Below are positions 1 through 7,718 of a stretch of DNA of 64,000 bases, piece by piece. The DNA comes from Alistipes senegalensis JC50. Lineage in GTDB: Bacteria > Bacteroidota > Bacteroidia > Bacteroidales > Rikenellaceae. Location of the stretch: positions 1,488,001 through 1,552,000 of the forward strand of contig NZ_CP102252.1 of NCBI RefSeq assembly GCF_025145645.1, in the 5' to 3' direction. Made by a program: the position numbers and the translations under genes. Every line of letters starts with the position of its first letter. Position 1 is the first letter of the stretch. The notes beneath the pieces are model-generated. The model searched no databases. It was not told the DNA's origin and saw nothing but the letters and a program-made list of their open reading frames with translations.

Positions 1-1
1 C

Positions 2-259
2 GCTTTCGAACCCGGCTACCGCATGTTCCGCCTCGAAGGACGCCTGTGGTGCGAGCTGCGCGGGTTCTGGGACGTGCACGGCGACTTCATGGGCGGTCCG
101 TTCGTGAGCTACTCGACCGTGGACACGGCCACCAACCGCGTCTTCACGCTCGACTGCTACGTCTACGCCCCCGACCTGAACAAGCCCCGCAAACGCAACT
201 ACATGCGCGGCGTCGAACACCTGCTCTACTCGGTGCGCTTCCCCAAGCAGGCGGAGTGA
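2..259 (+). CDS. DUF4837 family protein, C-terminal end (partial)
   Basis: The last 85 codons of a gene that starts before the window. The segment GDFMGGPFVSYS, followed by a strand-rich stretch and a short C-terminal helix (NYMRGVEHLLYSV), matches my memory of the C-terminus of DUF4837 proteins. These are secreted Bacteroidetes proteins of unknown function, usually near 330 residues. The reading frame enters at base 2 and ends in TGA. Cardiolipin synthase follows 50 bp downstream on the same strand, so the two may be co-transcribed. Nothing catalytic can be seen in this fragment. Confidence 0.7.
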   Translation, partial: AFEPGYRMFRLEGRLWCELRGFWDVHGDFMGGPFVSYSTVDTATNRVFTLDCYVYAPDLNKPRKRNYMRGVEHLLYSVRFPKQAE

Positions 260-308
260 TCCGGGAGTCCGCGGCGCACGCGCCGCATGAAACGAAGAAA
301 CCGAAAAT

Positions 309-1724
309 ATGCAGCAGATCCTGACATATACGTTCCTCGTTTTCTATACGGTCACGATCCTCAGCATCGTCCTGGTCATCATCACCGACAACCGGAATCC
401 GCTGAAGACCCTGCCGTGGATCATCGTACTCGTATTCGCCCCCGTCGTGGGGCTGGTGTTCTATTTCTTCTTCGGGCAGAACCTCTCCAAACGGCGCATC
501 ATCTCCCGCCGCACGCGCAGACGCATCACCATGCAGCTCGAAGAGGCCCGTGACACCGGGCGGCCCGAAATTCCGGAGGAGCACCGCCGGCTGGCCGCGC
601 TGCTGTACAGCACGACCCACTCCGTCGCGCTCTACGGCAGCCGCATCACCCCCTACACCGACGGCCGCTCGAAGATGGAAGCCCTGCTGGCGGAGATCGC
701 CCGGGCGAAACACCACATCCACATCCAATACTACATCTTCTGCGACGATGAAACGGGACGCCGCCTGCGCGACGCGCTGGTGGAGAAGGTCCGGCAGGGG
801 GTCGAGGTGCGCATCCTCTACGACGACGTGGGGTGCAGCGGCGTGAAAAAGGACTTTTTCGAGGGGATGCGCCGCGAAGGAATCGAGGTGTTCTCGTTCC
901 TGCACGTCAAGTTCCCGCTCTTCACCAGCAAGGTCAACTACCGCAACCACCGCAAGATCGCCGTCATCGACGGCCGCGTGGGATTCATCGGCGGCATGAA
1001 CGTCGCCGACCGCTATGTCCGCGGCACGGGGTGGGGTTCGTGGCGCGACACCCATTTCCGGATCGAGGGCAGCGGCGCGGCGGGACTCCAGGTGTCGTTC
1101 CTGAGCGACTGGTCGGCGACCACCAAACAGCACATAACGGGCGCGGCCTATTTCCCCCAGTCGGAACGCCATGCGGAGAACATCCTCCAAATCGTTCCCA
1201 GCGGCCCCTTCGGCCAATGGCGGGCGCTGTTGCAGGCCGACAGCTATGCCGTTTCGAACGCCCGGCGGCGAATCTGGATACAAACCCCCTACTACCTCCC
1301 CTCGGACGTGCTGAACACGGCGCTGCAAGTGGCGGCGCTGGCCGGTGTGGACGTACGGCTGATGCTCCCGGCCCGCTCCGACTCGAAGATCGTGGACCTG
1401 GCGTCGCACTCCTACCTCGACGACATGATGAAAGCCGGCGTGAAGATTCTCTTCTACAAACCCGGATTCCTGCACTCCAAACTGCTGATTATCGACGACA
1501 CGCTGACCGTGATCGGCTCGGCGAACATGGATTTCCGCAGCTTCGAACACAACTTCGAGATCAACGCCTTCGTCTACGACACGGAATTCACGGCCCGGAT
1601 GGACGCCGTGTTCCGCGACGACGCCACGCGCTGCCACGCCCTGACACCCGGAGAATGGTTCAACCGTCCGCGGCCGCGCCGCTGGGCGGAGTCGCTCATG
1701 CGGGTCTTCTCCCCGCTGCTGTAA
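309..1724 (+). CDS. cls: Cardiolipin synthase (phospholipase D family)
   Basis: A 471-residue membrane enzyme that condenses two phosphatidylglycerol molecules to cardiolipin and glycerol. Two N-terminal membrane spans lie near residues 5-25 and 37-55. Two phospholipase D HKD motifs follow: NHRKIAVIDGRVGFIGG near residue 214 and HSKLLIIDDTLTVIGSAN near residue 389. Each keeps the His, Lys and Asp. Length and layout are those of the ClsA type with an N-terminal PLDc_N region. The gene ends at a strong stem-loop that abuts the stop codon and faces the convergent two-component genes. Confidence 0.93.
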   Translation: MQQILTYTFLVFYTVTILSIVLVIITDNRNPLKTLPWIIVLVFAPVVGLVFYFFFGQNLSKRRIISRRTRRRITMQLEEARDTGRPEIPEEHRRLAALLYSTTHSVALYGSRITPYTDGRSKMEALLAEIARAKHHIHIQYYIFCDDETGRRLRDALVEKVRQGVEVRILYDDVGCSGVKKDFFEGMRREGIEVFSFLHVKFPLFTSKVNYRNHRKIAVIDGRVGFIGGMNVADRYVRGTGWGSWRDTHFRIEGSGAAGLQVSFLSDWSATTKQHITGAAYFPQSERHAENILQIVPSGPFGQWRALLQADSYAVSNARRRIWIQTPYYLPSDVLNTALQVAALAGVDVRLMLPARSDSKIVDLASHSYLDDMMKAGVKILFYKPGFLHSKLLIIDDTLTVIGSANMDFRSFEHNFEINAFVYDTEFTARMDAVFRDDATRCHALTPGEWFNRPRPRRWAESLMRVFSPLL

Positions 1725-1725
1725 C

Positions 1726-1748
1726 CCGCCTGAGAGGCGGGGTTTTGA
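1726..1748 (+). terminator. Rho-independent terminator after cls
   Basis: A stem ACCCGCCT / AGGCGGGG with a three-base loop is followed by TTTT. It begins directly at the cls stop codon. It probably ends cls transcription before the convergent response-regulator gene. Confidence 0.75.
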
Positions 1749-1761
1749 TTGTCACGGTGCA

Positions 1762-1858
1762 GTTCGTGAGTTTCGTGAAACGGGCAGGAGCATACCGAAG
1801 CATGCGGCTGTCCCGGCCCCGCAAGAGATGTGCAAAAAATGCCCGTAAGAATCGAAAC
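1762..1858 (-). repeat. 3'-UTR repeat with UUCG hairpin, copy A
   Basis: Read on the minus strand, this begins at the base after the response-regulator stop codon with GTTTCGATTCTTACGGGC. It contains a stem ATGC(TTCG)GTAT near 1790-1805 and ends with a GTTTCACGA-type block. The same blocks in the same order and spacing occur at 43401-43500, directly after another minus-strand stop codon. The hairpin flanks differ but still pair in both copies, which suggests a conserved RNA structure or a dispersed repeat. Confidence 0.6.
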
Positions 1859-2494
1859 CTAAATATCGACGATGCCGTTGCGGATGGCGTAGACCACCAG
1901 CGAAGCGGTATTCTTGCAGCCGGTCTTTTCGAGGATATTGGCGCGGTGCTTGTCCACCGTGCGCTTCGAGATGAAGAGTTCGTCGGCGATCTCCTGATTC
2001 GACAGCCCCCGGCAGACCGCCACCAGAATCTCGCGTTCACGCGACGAGAGCTGTTCGTCGGCGGCATCCTCGCGCGTGCGCATGCGCCCCGTCAGCGAAG
2101 TCAGCAACTGCGGCGAAAAGTAACTGCCGCCGCCCGTCACCGTCTCGATGGCGTCGATCACGTCGCCGATGTCGGAATCCTTCAGCAGGAACCCCCGGGC
2201 CCCGGCCTCGACCATCCGCGAATAGTAACTCTCCTCGCCGAACATCGAAAGGGTGATGATCCGCAGGTCGGGACGCCGCGCCAGCGCCCGTTCGGTCGTC
2301 TGCGCGCCGTCGAGCCCCGGCATGGAGAAATCCATGAATACGATGTCGGCGTCGATGTCGTCCAGCATGGCCAGAAACTCCTCGCCGCTGGCAGCCTCGC
2401 CCACCACGCGGCACTCCGCACAGCGTTCGAGCAGTCCCCGCAGTCCGTTGCGGAACAGCGAGTGGTCGTCTACGAGTATGATTCGGCGTTCCAT
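1859..2494 (-). CDS. NarL/FixJ-family response regulator
   Basis: A 211-residue cytoplasmic DNA-binding regulator. The N-terminal receiver domain has the acidic pair DDH near residue 9, the phospho-acceptor Asp in DIVFMDFSMPG near residue 54, and the usual Thr and Lys positions. The C-terminal LuxR-type helix-turn-helix is LSSREREILVAVCRGLSNQE with SKRTVDKHRANILEKTG. It lies one base after the sensor kinase gene on the same strand, so it is the cognate output protein. Its target genes cannot be told from the sequence. The stop codon is followed immediately by a repeat shared with the 43.4-kb region. Confidence 0.92.
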   Translation of the reverse strand: MERRIILVDDHSLFRNGLRGLLERCAECRVVGEAASGEEFLAMLDDIDADIVFMDFSMPGLDGAQTTERALARRPDLRIITLSMFGEESYYSRMVEAGARGFLLKDSDIGDVIDAIETVTGGGSYFSPQLLTSLTGRMRTREDAADEQLSSREREILVAVCRGLSNQEIADELFISKRTVDKHRANILEKTGCKNTASLVVYAIRNGIVDI

Positions 2495-2495
2495 G

Positions 2496-3473
2496 TTACC
2501 GGCGGCGGCGTTTGCGGTGTTTGGCAGGCGCGGGGTCCTGCTGCGTATTGACGCGGATGGCGGCGCGCATGCCCTTGCCCTTGGACGAGGAGATGTCGAA
2601 GGTCCCGCCCAGCGAATTGATGCGCGAAGCGATGTTCGAAAGCCCCATGCCGCAGTCCATCATCGCCTGCGGATTGAATCCCCGGCCGTTGTCCGTGTAG
2701 TCGAGCGTCAGCTCGGAACCGTTCTGCGCCAGCGAGAGGTTGACGGCCGTGCAGGCGGCGTGTTTGAGCGAATTGTTGATCAGCTCGCAGATCACGCGGT
2801 AGAGAATGACCTCGATGTCGGTGTCGTAACGCTCCGAACGCAGGTTGGTCGTGAAGCGGATCTTCACGTCGTGCATCGCCACGCTCTTGTCGATGAAGTT
2901 CTGCACGCCGCGCGCCAGTCCGAAATCATTGAGCACGTGCGGCGAAAGATTGTTCGAGATTTCGCGCAGCGAGCGGATCGCCTCGTCGATCACATAGGTC
3001 GTGTTGTCGATGATTTCGCGCTGGTCGGCGTCGTGCTCCTCGCGCGAAAGGGCCGTGAGCGACATCCGGGCCGACGAAAGCAGCGGCCCGAGGCCGTCGT
3101 GGAGCTCCTTCGAGAAACGCGACCGGGCCTTCTCCTCGGTGCGGAGCACGGCCGTCAGGATGCGCTTGTTGAGCAGCGACCGCTGGCGGTTGAGCCGGTC
3201 GATGTATTTGAAGAGTTTGTGGGCGTACATCACGCCGATCGACAGGCAGATCGAGATCACGATGCCCAGGTAGCCGAACCACCAGCGCGGAATGACCTCG
3301 AACCCGGAGGCGAGGAGCAACTGCACGAGGCGTTCGACCGAGAGCAGCGAGAAACCTACGATGAAAAGAATCCACACCGAATTGTACTTGGTGGTGCGCA
3401 CCAGCCGCAGGGCGTAGCCCGTGGCGACGCATTGGATGACGATGGCGATGACGAGCAGGATCTTGATCAACAT
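2496..3473 (-). CDS. Sensor histidine kinase (NarX/LiaS type)
   Basis: A 325-residue inner-membrane kinase. It has three hydrophobic segments near residues 3-25, 33-55 and 64-85, a short coiled linker, then a HisKA_3 dimerisation domain. The phospho-acceptor His lies in FSKELHDGLGPLLSSAR, near residue 124. A HATPase_c domain follows with the N box ELINNSLKHA, the G1 box DNGRGFN and the G2 box GMGLSNI. There is no large periplasmic sensor domain, so the signal is probably sensed in or at the membrane. The C-terminus is a basic tail (KHRKRRRR). It pairs with the response regulator immediately downstream. Confidence 0.92.
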   Translation of the reverse strand: MLIKILLVIAIVIQCVATGYALRLVRTTKYNSVWILFIVGFSLLSVERLVQLLLASGFEVIPRWWFGYLGIVISICLSIGVMYAHKLFKYIDRLNRQRSLLNKRILTAVLRTEEKARSRFSKELHDGLGPLLSSARMSLTALSREEHDADQREIIDNTTYVIDEAIRSLREISNNLSPHVLNDFGLARGVQNFIDKSVAMHDVKIRFTTNLRSERYDTDIEVILYRVICELINNSLKHAACTAVNLSLAQNGSELTLDYTDNGRGFNPQAMMDCGMGLSNIASRINSLGGTFDISSSKGKGMRAAIRVNTQQDPAPAKHRKRRRR

Positions 3474-3485
3474 AGGCGGCTATTT

Positions 3486-3528
3486 TTCACAAAAATAATG
3501 AAAAATTAAGAATTATAAATTAAAAATG
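3486..3528. repeat. AT-rich intergenic repeat (AATTAAGAATTA type)
   Basis: A low-complexity AT stretch built of AATTAA, AATGAAAAAT and GAATTATAAATT blocks in an otherwise GC-rich genome. Closely similar stretches occur near 31975, 35437, 45702, 45780 and 49265. All lie at gene ends or between genes. Several occur as a run of simple tandem variants. Confidence 0.55.
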
Positions 3529-3578
3529 CTCCGGTGACCGGATGTCCCGACGAACTTTTCGAAAAAAGACCGCTTCGG

Positions 3579-4349
3579 TCACTTCAAGACATTCCGGAGG
3601 CCCGACAATTGCCGGTAATCGGTCAGGTCCGTCTGCACGGGGACCACCGCCACGTAGTTGTTCGCCAGGGCCCATTCGTCGGTGTCCTCGGCGCCGGGCT
3701 CGCCGTTGACGAATTCGCCCGTGAGCCAGAAATACTCGCGGCCCCGGGGGTCTTCGTGGCGATAGAACTCCTCGCGCCAGAAGCCGCGGTTCTGGCGGCA
3801 GAGTTTTATCCCCTTTATCGTCTCGGGGCGTCCGACCGGGACATTCACATTGAGGCACAGCGGCAATTCGATCTTCGCGGCGAGGATGTCGCCGACGATC
3901 CGTTTGCCATAGGCCGCCGCCGCGTCGAAATCGGCGTCGCCGCGGTGGTCGTCGAGCGACAGCCCGACCGAAGGGCAGCCGTAGAAACTGCCCTCGATGG
4001 CCGCACCCATCGTTCCGGAATAGAGCACGTTGACGGCCGAGTTGGAGCCGTGGTTGATGCCCGAGATCACCAGATCGACGCGCTCGTCGCGCAGCAGGTA
4101 GTCGAAGGCCATCTTCACGCAATCGACCGGAGTTCCCGAAAAGGCGTATATTTCGAGCCCCTCCTCCTCGCGGACGCGCCGCAGGTAGAGGGGATTGTAC
4201 ATCGTGATCGCCTGGCTCATGCCGCTCTGCGTCGTCTCGGGAGCCACGACCACCACACGGCCGAAGCTCCGGGCCACCTCGACGGCGGCGGCCAGGCCCT
4301 TGGAATCGTAGCCGTCGTCGTTGGTGACAAGTATCAGTCTTTCGTTCAT
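3579..4349 (-). CDS. surE: 5'/3'-nucleotidase SurE
   Basis: A 256-residue cytoplasmic nucleotidase that removes phosphate from nucleoside monophosphates. The N-terminal metal site is ILVTNDDGYDSKGL, followed by GTPVDCVKMAFDYLL and the loop SGINHGSNSAVNVLYSGTMG that supplies the Asn and Ser metal ligands. The ATG at 4349 was chosen over an upstream in-frame start. It gives the canonical MNERLILVTNDDG N-terminus and sits just after a promoter box. The gene is alone on this strand, divergent from rplS. Confidence 0.95.
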   Translation of the reverse strand: MNERLILVTNDDGYDSKGLAAAVEVARSFGRVVVVAPETTQSGMSQAITMYNPLYLRRVREEEGLEIYAFSGTPVDCVKMAFDYLLRDERVDLVISGINHGSNSAVNVLYSGTMGAAIEGSFYGCPSVGLSLDDHRGDADFDAAAAYGKRIVGDILAAKIELPLCLNVNVPVGRPETIKGIKLCRQNRGFWREEFYRHEDPRGREYFWLTGEFVNGEPGAEDTDEWALANNYVAVVPVQTDLTDYRQLSGLRNVLK

Positions 4350-4370
4350 CTTTTTCAAATCGTTTCCCTG

Positions 4371-4378
4371 CAAAGATA
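4371..4378 (-). promoter_or_regulatory. Promoter -7 box for surE
   Basis: The minus strand reads TATCTTTG, a match to the Bacteroidetes -7 consensus TAnnTTTG. It lies 21 bp before the surE ATG. A T-rich block containing TTTG about 20 bp further upstream could be the -33 element. Confidence 0.65.
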
Positions 4379-4522
4379 CAAAAAAGCCGGGCGGATTCAA
4401 AACCAGATTGCGTGCGGTCCGGTAAAGCCTCCCGACAAACAAAAGGATCGTTACGACACCGAAGATACGAATAATCCCGCGCTTTTTTCATGCAATAGTT
4501 GCACCGTTCCGAAAATTCTTCC

Positions 4523-4530
4523 TATATTTG
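4523..4530 (+). promoter_or_regulatory. Promoter -7 box for rplS
   Basis: TATATTTG matches the TAnnTTTG consensus on the plus strand. It is about 165 bp before rplS, which implies a long untranslated leader. The surE promoter lies on the other strand of the same intergenic region. Confidence 0.65.
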
Positions 4531-4695
4531 CACTCCCTATCGGGCGTATATCGACCTCTTTCATTGGGCGGTACGGCGGATGCGGGCGCGGCCGGAGACG
4601 GACGCGGCTCCCGCGGGATTACGGGCAAAGGGCCCGTATGGTAGCCGGAACGCAGCGGGAACGTCGAATGCGAAACACAAAAATTCGTTGCAACA
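4531..4695 (+). promoter_or_regulatory. Long GC-rich leader of rplS
   Basis: About 160 untranslated bases lie between the promoter box and the L19 start. They contain GC-rich complementary stretches around CGGGCGCGGCCGG / GGCTCCCGCGG and GGGCAAAGGGCCC. Leaders of ribosomal-protein genes are often autoregulatory. I see structure potential here but no motif I can assign to a known leader family. Confidence 0.35.
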
Positions 4696-5073
4696 ATGAA
4701 CAAAGACGCAATCATCAAGCTCGTCAACGAGCAGATGTGGCCGAAGACGGACGCCGACGTGCCGTCGTTCAAGGCCGGTGACACGATCACCGTCTCCTAC
4801 AAGATCGTCGAGGGTAACAAGGAGCGTATCCAGAGTTTCCGCGGCGTAGTGATCCAGATCAAGGGCTCGGGCAAGACCAAGATGTTCACCATCCGCAAGA
4901 TTTCGGGCGGCGTGGGTGTCGAGCGCATCTTCCCCCTCTACTCGCCCCACATCGAGAAGATCGAGGTCAACAAGGTCGGTGTCGTACGCCGTGCACGTAT
5001 CTACTACCTGCGCGACCTGACCGGCAAGAAGGCCCGCATCAAGGAGAAGCGTGTCGCCCGCACGGACAAATAG
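4696..5073 (+). CDS. rplS: 50S ribosomal protein L19
   Basis: A 125-residue ribosomal protein at the 30S-50S interface. The typical core is visible: [50 protein letters not shown], and the basic C-terminus. Length is normal, with a short C-terminal Lys/Arg tail. It is transcribed alone, from a long leader to a clear terminator. Confidence 0.97.
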   Translation: MNKDAIIKLVNEQMWPKTDADVPSFKAGDTITVSYKIVEGNKERIQSFRGVVIQIKGSGKTKMFTIRKISGGVGVERIFPLYSPHIEKIEVNKVGVVRRARIYYLRDLTGKKARIKEKRVARTDK

Positions 5074-5092
5074 TCCGCAGCGGTTGCAGAAA

Positions 5093-5127
5093 AACAGGAC
5101 GGCCCGTAGAGGACCGTCCTGTTTTTT
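5093..5127 (+). terminator. Rho-independent terminator after rplS
   Basis: A 10-bp stem, AACAGGACGG with CCGTCCTGTT, is separated by an 11-base loop and followed by a T run. It starts 20 bp after the L19 stop codon. Confidence 0.88.
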
Positions 5128-5138
5128 GCACCGGCATG

Positions 5139-5176
5139 AAAAAATCCGGCCCGGAGGGATCTCCTCCGGGCCGGAC
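5139..5176 (-). terminator. Terminator of the sugar transporter gene
   Basis: On the minus strand a 13-bp perfect stem, TCCGGCCCGGAGG with CCTCCGGGCCGGA, is followed by TTTTTT. It lies 28 bp downstream of the MFS stop codon, back to back with the rplS terminator. Confidence 0.88.
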
Positions 5177-5203
5177 GAAGCCGGGCAAGACGCCCGCTGA
5201 AAA

Positions 5204-6508
5204 TTATTCCGTTACGGGGATGTCCTTGTTGACGTTCTTCGAGCCCACGAGTGCGTAGTAGAGCAGGTAGGCCAGAGCGATCACGATCACCCAGTAGCTG
5301 GTCAGATAGCCCATGCCGCCGTCGGTAACGTCAACGATCGCATTCTGGAGCAGGGGCAGGATACCGCCGCCGCAAACCAGCGCCATGAAGATACCCGAAG
5401 CCTTCTCGGTGTATTTGCCCAGCCCTTCGACGGCGAGGTTGAAGATGCCGCCCCACATGACCGAAGTGCAGAGACCGATCAGCACCAGCAGCGCCGCGTT
5501 GACGGGAACGTTCACCAGTCCGAAGCCTGCGGAACCGTTGAAGACGGGCAGGTTGACAGCCACCTCGGGGGCGAACATCGCACCCAGCGTAAGCAACAGA
5601 CCTACGGAGGAAACGACCGTCAGCATACTCTTGGCGGACACCTTGCTGCCGATGGCGGCGCCCAGCAGACGGCCGATCAGCATCAGGAACCAATAGGTCG
5701 CGGCAACCGATCCGGCGACGGCCTCGGCATTCACGCCGCTGCCCAGCACGTTCAGGTCGGGATTCTGCAACCACTTCTGCAACACGTTGGGGATACCCAC
5801 CTCGATACCTACGTACACGAAGATGGCGATTGCGCCCAGCATGAAGTGACGGAACGACAGCGGGCCGTATTTCGAAGCCTCGGCCGTCTTCACGCCGGCC
5901 TCCTTGTTGGTCTCCGGAATCTTCGTCAGGCTGATCACGATGAACGCGAACGCGAAGATGGCCAGCGCGGCGTACATCAGCGGGAACACGTTGCTGATCT
6001 GCGCGTTCTTGATGCCCTCCGGAATCAGCAGGCCCGTCAGGATGATCACGGCCGTACCGCACAGCGAGTTGAACGAACCGCCGGCCTGGATCAGCTGGTT
6101 GCCCTTGTTGCCGCCGCCGCCGAGCTTGTTCAGCATGGGGTTGACGACCGTGTTGAGCAGACACATGGAGAAACCTGCGATGAATGCGCCCAGCAGGTAG
6201 ACGCCGAAGCTCTGGGCGCTGCCGGACAGCGTCTGGATGCCGACACCGATGAAACCGACGGCGATGGCGACCAACGCGGTCTTCTTGTAGCCGTACTTCT
6301 GAAGCATGTTGCCGGCGGGATAACCCATGATGGCATAGGCGATGAAGTTGGCGAATACGCCCAGCGTACCCATCCAGTTCGGGACGTTGAACTGATACTT
6401 CAGAATGTCACCCATCGGCGAAGCCAGATTCGTCACGAACGAAATCATACCGAAGAGGAAGATCATCACGACGATCGGCAAAACATAGTTTTGTTTTTTT
6501 GTCTCCAT
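5204..6508 (-). CDS. Sugar MFS transporter (FucP/GluP-like)
   Basis: A 434-residue inner-membrane permease with about twelve hydrophobic spans. Features of the fucose/glucose-galactose permease group include the N-terminal FLFGMISFVTNLASP, the loop after span 2 with NMLQKYGYKKTALVAIAV, and the Asn-rich QAGGSFNSLCGTAVI segment. The ATG at 6508 (METKKQN) was chosen; an upstream TTG would add only three residues. The substrate is probably a neutral sugar carried with protons, but its identity cannot be read here. It lies 33 bp downstream of the polyprenyl synthase on the same strand and ends at a strong terminator. Confidence 0.85.
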   Translation of the reverse strand: METKKQNYVLPIVVMIFLFGMISFVTNLASPMGDILKYQFNVPNWMGTLGVFANFIAYAIMGYPAGNMLQKYGYKKTALVAIAVGFIGVGIQTLSGSAQSFGVYLLGAFIAGFSMCLLNTVVNPMLNKLGGGGNKGNQLIQAGGSFNSLCGTAVIILTGLLIPEGIKNAQISNVFPLMYAALAIFAFAFIVISLTKIPETNKEAGVKTAEASKYGPLSFRHFMLGAIAIFVYVGIEVGIPNVLQKWLQNPDLNVLGSGVNAEAVAGSVAATYWFLMLIGRLLGAAIGSKVSAKSMLTVVSSVGLLLTLGAMFAPEVAVNLPVFNGSAGFGLVNVPVNAALLVLIGLCTSVMWGGIFNLAVEGLGKYTEKASGIFMALVCGGGILPLLQNAIVDVTDGGMGYLTSYWVIVIALAYLLYYALVGSKNVNKDIPVTE

Positions 6509-6541
6509 TTTTATCAATTTAGGTTAATAAGTTTCATCGTA

Positions 6542-7531
6542 TCAGCGGTCCCGTTCGGCGATGTAGGCGCAGAGGTTGACCAGCGCCGAGCGGTATTCGG
6601 AATCCTCGTAGTCGGCGAGCATCTCCACGGCCCGCGTGATGTAGCCCTGCATCACCTCGGCGGCGAAAGTCAGGCCGCCTTCGTTCTCGACCGTCGAGCG
6701 CAGGTATTCCACCGCCTCGTCGTCCTCGTGACAGCGCGCCAGCCGGGCCAGCAGGTCGGCGCGGCGCTCCTCCGAAGCCCGGTCGAGCACCGAGAGCAGC
6801 GGCAGGGTGATCTTGCCTTCGCGCAGGTCGTTGTTGGCGGGTTTGCCCGTATGCGCAGAGGGGGTGTAGTCGAGAATGTCGTCCTGAATCTGGAAAGCCA
6901 TGCCCACGGCCTCGCCGAAACGGCGCATCGTGGCGACCTTGTCGCGCGTGGCCCCCACGGCCAGCGCTCCGGCCGAGGCGCTGACGCCCAACAGGCTGGC
7001 GGTCTTCTTATATATGATGTCGAGATAAGCCTGACGGGTCATCGTGCGGTTCCGGGCGCAGTCGTCCTGCAAAACCTCGCCTTCGCACAGCGCCGCCATC
7101 GAGCCGCAGACGTGGGTCACCAGATCGAACTGGCCGCTCTGCAAGCCGATGTTCATGTTCTTGGCGAGGATGTAGTCGCCCAGGATCACGGCCTTATGCG
7201 ACTGCCAGCGGGCGTTGGCCGAGGGTTTCCCGCGGCGCATGTCGGATTCGTCGATCACATCGTCGTGGATCAGCGACGCCACATGGATCATTTCGACCAG
7301 CATGGCGGCCAGACAGGCCCGGCGTCCCATCGAAGCCCCCTTCACCGGTGCATTCATCGCCGCCGAAAGCATTACCAGCATGGGGCGGATGCCTTTTCCG
7401 CGTGTGGAAAGGGCGTAGCGCAGCATATCGGAAAGCAACTCCCCCTCGGCCGTGAACTGGCGTTCGACGAAATCGTCGAAGGCTTCCAGCTCGGCAGTCA
7501 CGGGTTTGTGAATGTCTTCGAGTGTAATCAT
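6542..7531 (-). CDS. Polyprenyl diphosphate synthase (trans, long chain)
   Basis: A 329-residue prenyltransferase that extends farnesyl diphosphate with isopentenyl diphosphate, probably to the side chain of menaquinone. The first aspartate-rich motif is LIHDDVIDESDMRRGKPS near residue 93. The second is FQIQDDILDYT near residue 215. KGIRPMLV near residue 48 supplies the diphosphate-binding Lys/Arg. Length fits octaprenyl/solanesyl-type synthases. The start ATG lies only about five bases after a TATCTTTG promoter box, so the transcript may be leaderless. Confidence 0.92.
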   Translation of the reverse strand: MITLEDIHKPVTAELEAFDDFVERQFTAEGELLSDMLRYALSTRGKGIRPMLVMLSAAMNAPVKGASMGRRACLAAMLVEMIHVASLIHDDVIDESDMRRGKPSANARWQSHKAVILGDYILAKNMNIGLQSGQFDLVTHVCGSMAALCEGEVLQDDCARNRTMTRQAYLDIIYKKTASLLGVSASAGALAVGATRDKVATMRRFGEAVGMAFQIQDDILDYTPSAHTGKPANNDLREGKITLPLLSVLDRASEERRADLLARLARCHEDDEAVEYLRSTVENEGGLTFAAEVMQGYITRAVEMLADYEDSEYRSALVNLCAYIAERDR

Positions 7532-7536
7532 ATCCG

Positions 7537-7544
7537 CAAAGATA
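7537..7544 (-). promoter_or_regulatory. Promoter -7 box for the polyprenyl synthase
   Basis: The minus strand reads TATCTTTG, a match to the Bacteroidetes -7 consensus. The box ends five bases before the ATG at 7531, leaving almost no room for a 5' untranslated region. Confidence 0.65.
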
Positions 7545-7587
7545 GTGATTTTTCGGAATCCCGGCTCGGGGAGTAACTATTTTTTCG

Positions 7588-7595
7588 TACCTTTG
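7588..7595 (+). promoter_or_regulatory. Promoter -7 box for the YfhO-like gene
   Basis: TACCTTTG on the plus strand matches TAnnTTTG, 123 bp before the chosen start. A small stem GTGCC/GGCAC follows within the leader. Confidence 0.5.
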
Positions 7596-7718
7596 AGGCC
7601 GGTGCCATAACGGCACTTTCAAAAAAAGAGCGGAAAATTTCGTCGAGCCATACGCGATTCGGTTTTGGCCCCATTCGATGTTTTCGTACTCTTTGTTAAT
7701 TGGTTAAGACTGGCTGAA

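Noticed and set aside
144..1637. Long minus-strand open frame opposite cardiolipin synthase
   Set aside because: It is low-complexity Arg/Val/His-rich text, typical of antisense shadows in GC-rich genes, and the plus strand encodes a complete, motif-bearing enzyme.
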